Source: Dehalococcoidia bacterium (GTDB lineage Bacteria; Chloroflexota; Dehalococcoidia; GIF9; UBA5629). Taken from it: a DNA stretch of 5,485 bases. The position numbers and the translations under genes were made by a program. Of the stretch, positions 1-4,871 are shown piece after piece. The stretch is from NCBI GenBank assembly GCA_007280145.1, contig QYPU01000071.1:1-5485 (forward strand), in the 5' to 3' direction. Within the stretch, counting starts at the first letter, position 1. Each line of letters begins with the position of its first letter. The notes under the pieces are model-generated. The model was not told the origin of the DNA. It did not search any database and saw nothing but the letters and a program-made list of their open reading frames with translations.

Positions 1-335
1 GCCATAACCTCTTTATTAGCCGTAACCACGTGCTTGCCACTGATGAGACACTCTCTTATATATTCAAAGGCAGGATGCTCACCACCGATAAGCTCAATAA
101 CTATATCTATTTCAGGATGGCTAACTACCTCTGCAAACTGGGTAGTGAAAAGATGAGGTTCAATTCTCATCGAGCCATGCTTAGATAAATCCTGTTCCAT
201 GACCTTTTTCAAAACCAGAGAACTGCCTGCTTCTCTAGCTAAGGTATCTGATTTCCCCATCAAGACCTTAGCCACACCGCTCCCAATCACACCCAAACCC
301 ATCAGGCCAATACCAATACTCTCCTTAGCTACCAT
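1..335 (-). CDS. hom: Homoserine dehydrogenase, N-terminal part (runs off the left edge)
   Basis: Homoserine dehydrogenase reduces aspartate semialdehyde to homoserine with NAD(P)H in the cytoplasm, the branch point to threonine and methionine. Only the first 111 codons are in the window. They show a Rossmann dinucleotide-binding loop, GLGVIGSGV, at residues 13-21, the family motif ELIGGEHPA at 81-89, and VVTANKEVM at 103-111, matching the conserved family VVTANK block whose lysine lies near the active site. The ATG at 335 is preceded by AGGGGG (350-345) at 9 nt spacing, and only 3 bp separate it from the stop of the parvulin-domain gene, so the two are probably co-transcribed. There is no aspartokinase domain ahead of it, so this is a monofunctional type at its N-terminus. 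Whether the usual C-terminal ACT domain is present cannot be seen. Identification is firm. Confidence 0.95.
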   Translation of the reverse strand, partial: MVAKESIGIGLMGLGVIGSGVAKVLMGKSDTLAREAGSSLVLKKVMEQDLSKHGSMRIEPHLFTTQFAEVVSHPEIDIVIELIGGEHPAFEYIRECLISGKHVVTANKEVM

Positions 336-338
336 AGA

Positions 339-1607
339 CTATGACCCCCTATCTTTAAGAACCCTGGCTGCTGCCCAGGCCTTCTGCTCCTCATCCAGGT
401 AATTCTCTATCAAGCTATTTTCTTTTTGTTCGTCAAGCCAATCTTCAAAAGCCTTCGACTTAAGCATTTCTCTGGCCACATCCTCAAGCTGGCGATTAAC
501 ATCTTTATCCAAAACCTTAACCAGCCAATAACCCCCCTGCGTTTGAACAGCTTCATCAGAAATTGGCTCACTCAAAGCACCGGGCTCAAGAGTAAAAGCA
601 GCTTCAGCAACAGCCGGGCTTCCAGATTCTCTCCGCAGCCAGCCGAAATCACCTCCCGCTTCCTTGCTACCTGAATGTTGGGAATGTTCCTGAGCCAGAA
701 TAGCAAAATCTTCACCAGCCTCTAACCTGGCCCTTATCTCCTCTGCTTCCTGGCGACTCCCCAGCAGAATTCCCCTGGCATGGCTCCCCTGGCTCTCATC
801 CCTCTCAATCACTTCTATCAACCAGTAACCAATTCCTTTAGCAACCGACTCATCGTAGGTTGGCTCACTTAGTGCTCCCGGCTCAAGATTAAAAGCAATA
901 TCCTCAAGCGAAGAGCCTTCCAAAATACCCAGCACATCCAGAAAACCCTTGGGTAACCAACCGAGGTCACCCCCCATCCCTTTAGTCATCGCTTCCGTAG
1001 AGAATTCCTTTGCCAGGGAGGTAAAATTATCGCTGGTCCCGAGTCTATCTATCACCTCCTCAGCTACCTCTTCACTTTCCAGGAACATCGCTTGAACCTG
1101 CACCTGCTCACACACAGTCGGCACCTGCGGGTCAAAATAGTCCTCAAGCAGTTTATCTGTCAACACCTTAGCAGTAACTAAATCCCTGGCTACATCATTA
1201 TCAGGCAGGTTGAGACTAGCAAGCTCACCGCTTATTTCCCCAGCGCTTACACCAATCCCCAGGGCTGTTGCCCCTTGCTTTATTAACTCGTTCTGCTCAA
1301 TAGCCTCAACAGCTTTGTCCACCATAGCCGGGACCATGTCAGACTCCTGCCCTCGAGTATAAATATCAAGGACTTTTATATAATAATCCATATCGAAGAC
1401 AGTATCATTCACCCTTACCACTGGCTGATGAAAAGGTTTAACTTCGTCATCATAATATCCATAGCCAACATAACCCACAATAAAAGCAAAAAAGATGGCT
1501 CCTACAATCATTATTCTATGCTGCAGCCGCTGCTGGCGCTGCCACTTAGACAGTTGACGTTTAGTAGGTGGCCGCTTAACTTCAGGTTTCTTTTGCTTCT
1601 TAGCCAA
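339..1607 (-). CDS. Membrane-anchored SurA/PrsA-like protein with two parvulin (PpiC) domains
   Basis: This 422-aa protein resembles extracytoplasmic foldases. It has a very basic N-terminus (residues 1-31), one membrane helix (about 32-51), a SurA-N-like helical region (about 60-160) and two parvulin-type domains (about 168-270 and 275-368). Each parvulin domain keeps the core GGD-LGW or GGD-FGW motif (212-217, 318-323) and shares the nine-residue stretch LEPGALSEP. However, the two histidines usual in parvulin active sites are replaced: Ala173 and Trp262 in the first domain, Gly279 and Trp361 in the second, by manual alignment to the PrsA pattern. A chaperone role without isomerase activity is therefore plausible. 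The start is TTG at 1607, supported by GAAAGGA 9 nt upstream; the nearby ATG at 1625 hits a stop after four codons. A charged tail (about 372-422) follows the second domain. hom follows after 3 bp. The family is clear; the substrate is unknown. Confidence 0.9.
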   Translation of the reverse strand: MAKKQKKPEVKRPPTKRQLSKWQRQQRLQHRIMIVGAIFFAFIVGYVGYGYYDDEVKPFHQPVVRVNDTVFDMDYYIKVLDIYTRGQESDMVPAMVDKAVEAIEQNELIKQGATALGIGVSAGEISGELASLNLPDNDVARDLVTAKVLTDKLLEDYFDPQVPTVCEQVQVQAMFLESEEVAEEVIDRLGTSDNFTSLAKEFSTEAMTKGMGGDLGWLPKGFLDVLGILEGSSLEDIAFNLEPGALSEPTYDESVAKGIGYWLIEVIERDESQGSHARGILLGSRQEAEEIRARLEAGEDFAILAQEHSQHSGSKEAGGDFGWLRRESGSPAVAEAAFTLEPGALSEPISDEAVQTQGGYWLVKVLDKDVNRQLEDVAREMLKSKAFEDWLDEQKENSLIENYLDEEQKAWAAARVLKDRGS

Positions 1608-1616
1608 AATCTAAAG

Positions 1617-1623
1617 TCCTTTC
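1617..1623 (-). promoter_or_regulatory. Ribosome binding site fixing the TTG start of the parvulin-domain gene
   Basis: On the minus strand GAAAGGA lies 9 nt before the TTG at 1607. It supports this uncommon start codon. The only nearby ATG (1625-1623) overlaps the site and is closed by TAG four codons later. Confidence 0.6.
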
Positions 1624-1652
1624 ATTATTTGTTTAGGATAGCTGAGTCAAAA

Positions 1653-1687
1653 CTTACATTGTCCTGATTGTCCACTTATGATAACAT
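1653..1687 (+). promoter_or_regulatory. Possible promoter of the tRNA-Pro gene
   Basis: Two overlapping sigma70-like arrangements can be read: CTTACA (1653-1658), 18 nt, TATGAT (1677-1682); or TTGTCC (1659-1664), 17 nt, TAACAT (1682-1687). The first has the better -10 and would start transcription roughly 18 nt ahead of the tRNA. Neither is strong, and I cannot choose between them from sequence alone. Confidence 0.35.
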
Positions 1688-1707
1688 ATTGCTAGAGGCA
1701 AAAGCCA

Positions 1708-1781
1708 CGGGGTGTAGCGCAGCCTGGTAGCGCACCTGAATGGGGTTCAGGTGGTCGCCGGTTCAAATCCGGCCACCCCGA
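1708..1781 (+). tRNA. trnP: tRNA-Pro, anticodon GGG
   Basis: A complete 74-nt cloverleaf can be folded by hand. The acceptor stem CGGGGTG (1708-1714) pairs fully with CACCCCG (1774-1780), with discriminator A at 1781. The D stem is GCGC/GCGC (1717-1720, 1730-1733). The anticodon stem is CCTGA/TCAGG, with loop ATGGGGT and anticodon GGG at 1742-1744. The variable loop is TGGTC, and the T stem is GCCGG/CCGGC around TTCAAAT. G at position 37 and the C1-G72 pair with A73 agree with bacterial tRNA-Pro. It reads CCC and CCU codons. The 3' CCA is not encoded, so it must be added by CCA-adding enzyme. The gene stands alone between two minus-strand units, and no terminator hairpin is visible in the 46 bp after it. 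Confidence 0.98.
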
Positions 1782-1827
1782 CTTTAACTTGAAAATAAGA
1801 TGGTTAGACTTCCCGGCAATGAATTGT

Positions 1828-2649
1828 TCAACGCCGCCTTCGAAACATGGGTAGCAGCCACATGAAGGCAATTATGCCGAAGAACGGTGATATTTGAATT
1901 CCTCTAGTGCCACCTTTTTGTGTCACAGTGGCCGGAGACTTGCCAGGTGCTTCCAGGGCAGTCATAGCCTCATCGGCAACTTCATAAGCTGTTAGCTGAG
2001 CTCCCATATATTGCTCTGGCATCCACCCCAGATGGTTGTTTCCTCCAGTTGCCTCAGCCCAAACCCAACCAGATTCACCATCAAGGGCTAGACTCCTATT
2101 GGCTCTCTTATACCCCGGTAGATATACTAATGTTGCCGCATGACCCGGTGCCAATACTATAGCTGAGCGATGACCTGCTCCCTTATACATAACGGCAAGT
2201 AAAATCGCATAATCCTCGCAGTCACCGTAGGTGAAGCCTTCCAGCTTAATAGTAGCTGCCACTTCATCGGCATTCTGAGCAAACTCTTTGAAGCCAAATT
2301 GGTCGGCATCAGCGCTATATCTAATCTTATTACGGGCAAAGGTAAAAATTTTCTCCGCCCTTTGGCTGAGGTCCGGATAACCTTCGGCAAATTTCTGACC
2401 AAGCCGGTATGCTTCATCAGCATTTTCTCCCAAGCTTTCGAAGACAATAACGGGGCGAAATTCTGTTTCCGAAAAGACCTGGAAGAAACCGCCTTGACCA
2501 GTACACCGAGTTCGGCACACATCCCACTCATCGAAGACCTGCCCCTCCTCCTCATAGAAATCCTCAGATGACTTAGCCAGGGTAGCAGCAGGTATTGTCA
2601 ATGCGAAAATTATTACTGTTGAAATAAGGATACATTGCAGCGGCTTCAT
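1828..2649 (-). CDS. Exported transglutaminase-like (papain-fold) protein with C-terminal membrane anchor
   Basis: This 273-aa protein has an N-terminal signal peptide (hydrophobic residues 6-24, likely cleavage near TLA-KSS), a CxxxC pair (Cys45, Cys49), and a transglutaminase-like core at about 95-202. The expected triad is present: Cys144 in YGDCEDYAILLA, His170 in PGHAATLV and Glu199 in WAEATG, where many relatives have Asp. Such domains act as proteases, amidases or cross-linking enzymes, and the motifs do not tell which. The C-terminus has a flexible stretch (about 233-250), a hydrophobic segment (about 254-269) and four final arginines, so the protein is probably held at the outer face of the membrane by its tail. 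The ATG follows the DUF350 gene by 11 bp with GAGG as a binding site, so the two are likely co-translated. The fold is well supported; the substrate is unknown. Confidence 0.88.
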   Translation of the reverse strand: MKPLQCILISTVIIFALTIPAATLAKSSEDFYEEEGQVFDEWDVCRTRCTGQGGFFQVFSETEFRPVIVFESLGENADEAYRLGQKFAEGYPDLSQRAEKIFTFARNKIRYSADADQFGFKEFAQNADEVAATIKLEGFTYGDCEDYAILLAVMYKGAGHRSAIVLAPGHAATLVYLPGYKRANRSLALDGESGWVWAEATGGNNHLGWMPEQYMGAQLTAYEVADEAMTALEAPGKSPATVTQKGGTRGIQISPFFGIIAFMWLLPMFRRRR

Positions 2650-2660
2650 TATGATGCCTC

Positions 2661-3146
2661 TTACAGCGGCGTAGTCAGAGCAGCGTGCATTATTAAACCA
2701 AAGAAGAGCAAATAGCCGAACACATAGATTCCTACGGCAATAGGACTTTTCCCAATACTCCCAAAAGGTATCTTCGGCGTCAGTTTATCTATAATATGAA
2801 ACAGAGCTATCCCCAGAAGAAGGCTCACTACAAAGCTGATAGCTACCGTTCCTAGCCTTCTAGCATCAACCAAACTTTCTAAGAGGCCAGCACCAACTAC
2901 GACAGGCCCGGTTACGGCTCCATGTATAGCTAACCCCACCAGGATGAAGAATCCAGCGACAAACAGTCCCACCGAAACCGGGTCTTTACCTATACTTTCT
3001 CGTTTATGAATGTGCGGGGTGAGGGCATCCAACACCCTGATGCCAAGCCAGCCTAAAAAGGCACAAATGAAGGCCAGAATGATAGTCCTGGCTACCCAAA
3101 GTAATACCACTATATAGAAGCCAGTAGTCGGACCTAGCTCAAACAT
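2661..3146 (-). CDS. DUF350-like (UPF0719/YjfL-type) integral membrane protein with two internal repeats
   Basis: A 161-aa membrane protein with four predicted helices (about 17-38, 57-78, 98-119, 136-157). It is an internal duplication: residues 24-81 and 103-160 align with a one-residue gap. Each half has helix, D-x-LTP (40-44; 120-124), a short polar loop, SIGK (51-54; 130-133), a V-G turn, a second helix ending near His75 or His154, then a T-x-P (79-81; 158-160). The LTP loop followed by a small-residue-rich helix resembles the DUF350 pattern seen in E. coli YjfL; the family has no established biochemical function. The start is well fixed by a perfect GGAGGT (3160-3155) 8 nt before the ATG. 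It is the first gene of the unit with the transglutaminase-like gene 11 bp downstream, suggesting shared work at the membrane. The DUF350 assignment is from pattern recognition and less certain than the topology. Confidence 0.82.
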   Translation of the reverse strand: MFELGPTTGFYIVVLLWVARTIILAFICAFLGWLGIRVLDALTPHIHKRESIGKDPVSVGLFVAGFFILVGLAIHGAVTGPVVVGAGLLESLVDARRLGTVAISFVVSLLLGIALFHIIDKLTPKIPFGSIGKSPIAVGIYVFGYLLFFGLIMHAALTTPL

Positions 3147-3215
3147 ATATCACTACCTCCACTGCTCCAATAAGCAAAGTCTAGCATAAGCCCTATTGAC
3201 CTGGCAACCTTCGCA

Positions 3216-3234
3216 GACACTCAACTCGACACTC
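3216..3234 (-). repeat. Short direct repeat GAGTGTC at the predicted transcription start
   Basis: On the minus strand GAGTGTC occurs twice (3234-3228 and 3222-3216) with 5 nt between copies, a 12-bp period. The first copy begins at the predicted start of transcription, where a repressor could bind. No regulator is identified; the functional reading is inference. Confidence 0.35.
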
Positions 3235-3240
3235 TGGCTT

Positions 3241-3268
3241 ATTATCGACCAGCATGCTTTTTCGTCAA
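3241..3268 (-). promoter_or_regulatory. Probable promoter of the DUF350-transglutaminase unit
   Basis: On the minus strand TTGACG (3268-3263, 5 of 6 to consensus) and GATAAT (3246-3241, 5 of 6) are separated by 16 nt. Transcription would begin near 3234, leaving a leader of about 88 nt before the ATG at 3146. The direct repeat GAGTGTC lies at and just after the predicted start. Confidence 0.5.
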
Positions 3269-3301
3269 GGCAAAGAAGGAAATGTCCAGACGCTGTAGAG
3301 C

Positions 3302-3330
3302 TTGACAAAAACAGTCCTGCTATCTAAAGT
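3302..3330 (+). promoter_or_regulatory. Probable promoter of the radical SAM gene
   Basis: A perfect TTGACA (3302-3307) is followed after exactly 17 nt by TAAAGT (3325-3330, 4 of 6 to consensus). Transcription would start near 3337. This argues against the in-frame GTG at 3336 as start codon and favours the ATG codons at 3360 or 3378. Confidence 0.55.
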
Positions 3331-3377
3331 GTCCAGTGCTAGGCTGCGCCTTTTTACTGATGACACCTATAGTATCT

Positions 3378-4376
3378 ATGGAACCTTGCTATATTGCTCT
3401 ATACCATTCTGGTGAGTTAGAGCGCCGTGCTCAGGCACTTGAAGCCAGGCTAGCCTCATGTGATATCTGTCCCAGAGAATGTAAGGTCAATCGATTAGAA
3501 AATGAACTGGGCTTTTGCCATTCAGCTTATCTTCCCATAGTCCCGGCAATCTGTGCTCATCAAGGGGAAGAACCCGCTATTTCAGGAAGCAGCGGGTCAG
3601 GAACGATATTCCTTGGCAATTGTAATATGAGGTGTGTTTATTGCCAGAACTACCAGATAAGTCAAAACTGGAAAAGGCAAAAAACGAAGGAAATGGATTG
3701 CCATACCCTGGCTGAAAGTATGCTCTACCTGCAGGATGAACTAGGCTGCCACAATATTAATTTCGTTTCTCCCTCTCACTTCGTTCCTCAGCTAGTCCAG
3801 GCAGTTCTGGAAGCAGTACCTATGGGGCTTCGGGTACCACTAATCTACAACACTAACAGCTACGATTCTATTGCTTCTCTGAAAGAGCTTGATGGCATAA
3901 TAAGCGTTTATCTGCCTGACTTAAGGTACGCCTCTGATAACTGGGCTAAAAAGTTCTCGCACACCCCAAATTATGTAGCACAGGCTCGCCAGGCCATCAA
4001 AGAGATGTATAGACAAGTTGGAGACCTGGTAGTAGATAACTTTGGCTTGGCACAACGGGGGCTAATTGTGCGCCATCTTATTCTGCCCAACGGACTGGCA
4101 GGTAGCGAGGAATCGCTAACCTGGCTGGCTCAGGAGCTATCACCCACGGTGACAGTTAGCATAATGTCACAATACCTACCGTTACACCGGGCACAACGAA
4201 TACCATTGCTTTCCAGAACGATTTCAAGGGCTGAGTATGAATCGGTCCTCCAGTTACTATCCGACGCAGGGCTGGAAAACGGTTGGATTCAGGAAATGGG
4301 AGCGTCAGCTAACTACGTCCCCGACTTTGAACGAGAAGGGCACCCTTTTTCCCCGGCTCTTGATAGACAGAAATGA
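3378..4376 (+). CDS. Radical SAM protein, PflX / COG1313 type (pyruvate formate-lyase activase-like)
   Basis: A 332-aa protein of the uncharacterised PflX branch of radical SAM enzymes. Counting from this ATG, Cys82, Cys86 and Cys89 form the CxxxCxxC motif (GNCNMRCVYCQN) that holds the SAM-binding 4Fe-4S cluster. An N-terminal group, CDICPREC at 28-35 plus Cys47, is typical of the branch and may bind another metal or cluster. Further family blocks are GSGTIFLGN, GCHNINFVSPSH, PDLRYA, VRHLILPNGLAGSEE and SIMSQYLP. Members resemble activases that generate glycyl radicals, but the reaction is unknown and no partner enzyme lies nearby. Start choice: the frame is open back to a GTG at 3336 and an ATG at 3360, none with a clear ribosome binding site. 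The predicted promoter removes the GTG, and homologues as I recall them begin close to MEPCYIALY, so 3378 is preferred. Confidence 0.88.
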   Translation: MEPCYIALYHSGELERRAQALEARLASCDICPRECKVNRLENELGFCHSAYLPIVPAICAHQGEEPAISGSSGSGTIFLGNCNMRCVYCQNYQISQNWKRQKTKEMDCHTLAESMLYLQDELGCHNINFVSPSHFVPQLVQAVLEAVPMGLRVPLIYNTNSYDSIASLKELDGIISVYLPDLRYASDNWAKKFSHTPNYVAQARQAIKEMYRQVGDLVVDNFGLAQRGLIVRHLILPNGLAGSEESLTWLAQELSPTVTVSIMSQYLPLHRAQRIPLLSRTISRAEYESVLQLLSDAGLENGWIQEMGASANYVPDFEREGHPFSPALDRQK

Positions 4377-4486
4377 CGCTGCTTTTTTATACTTCCCAAC
4401 ATCATATTTGGTTCACATTCTCTACAGAGAAATTCGGGGGGGCAGTCACATTCTATTAAGATATTCCATTCCACTTTGGCTAAGTG

Positions 4487-4492
4487 TATAAT
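4487..4492 (+). promoter_or_regulatory. Possible -10 element for the PRC-barrel gene
   Basis: A perfect TATAAT lies 68 nt ahead of the PRC-barrel ATG, but no acceptable -35 box lies 16-18 nt upstream (TTCCAT at 17 nt matches only 2 of 6). If used, the transcript would start near 4499 with a leader of about 60 nt. Confidence 0.35.
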
Positions 4493-4560
4493 CAAAGGAG
4501 TAATCCCGGAATAAAATGACCATCTTGGCAGGATTCACTTATTATATGAGGGAGGTTTGA

Positions 4561-4785
4561 ATGAATACCAAGGAGCTATTCGGCAAGGAAGTCCTGGATG
4601 TAAATGCCAACAGGGTAGGTAAAGTAGCTGATATTGATTTTGATATGCGACAAGGGGTTATCAACCATATTGTAGTGAAGGCAGGGTTAACTAAGAAATA
4701 TGACGTTAGCTTGGATAAAATAGACAAAATTGGCGATAAAATAGTTCTAAGTATCGGAGGCTATGAGCTAGGTAAGAAACCATAG
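4561..4785 (+). CDS. Short PRC-barrel domain protein
   Basis: This 74-aa protein is essentially one PRC-barrel, the small beta-barrel found in the photosynthetic reaction centre H subunit, at the C-terminus of RimM and in many short stand-alone proteins of bacteria and archaea. The family pattern is visible: ELFGKEVLDVNANRVGKVADIDFD (residues 5-28, strand-turn-strand with the G-x-V-x-D core), then a strand with IVVKAG (38-43), and KYDVSLDKIDKIGDKIVL (46-63). It has no signal peptide or membrane segment and should be cytoplasmic. Stand-alone members are thought to be protein-interaction modules; what this one binds is unknown. GGAGGT (4551-4556) lies 4 nt before the ATG, somewhat close but strong. 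It is 184 bp after the radical SAM gene and 86 bp before the glycosidase, so its links to either are uncertain. Confidence 0.88.
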   Translation: MNTKELFGKEVLDVNANRVGKVADIDFDMRQGVINHIVVKAGLTKKYDVSLDKIDKIGDKIVLSIGGYELGKKP

Positions 4786-4871
4786 TGACCCGAATAGGAA
4801 TCAATAAAGATGGAATTTAGAATGTTTACTCCAACAACTACTTTGTTCGCGGATACGGAAAAGGGGCTTAA

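Noticed and set aside
199..674. Two plus-strand open frames (199-402 and 426-674)
   Set aside because: They lie antisense to hom and the parvulin-domain gene, have low-complexity composition and resemble no family; the minus-strand frames carry clear domain motifs.
1624..1650. Possible minus-strand promoter TTGACT - 15 nt - AATAAT for the parvulin-hom unit
   Set aside because: The spacer is short, and the predicted transcript would begin inside the ribosome binding site (1623-1617), so it is not convincing.
1428..1667. Plus-strand 79-codon open frame
   Set aside because: Mostly antisense to the N-terminus of the parvulin-domain gene, with no recognisable motif.
2157..2571. Open frames on both strands (minus 2157-2555, plus 2299-2571)
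   Set aside because: They fall inside the transglutaminase-like gene, which has a signal peptide and complete triad; these are shadows.
3336..3377. Longer N-terminus of the radical SAM gene from GTG 3336 or ATG 3360
   Set aside because: No ribosome binding site, the GTG coincides with the predicted transcription start, and the extra residues do not look like the family. ATG 3360 remains possible.
4376..4390. T run after the radical SAM stop as an intrinsic terminator
   Set aside because: Six T's are present, but no GC-rich hairpin precedes them.
4237..4491. Plus-strand 84-codon frame overlapping the end of the radical SAM gene
   Set aside because: It is a frame-shifted reading of the 3' end of that gene plus the gap, with no motif or binding site.
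4542..4727. Minus-strand 61-codon frame
   Set aside because: Antisense to the PRC-barrel gene, which has a strong binding site and the family pattern.
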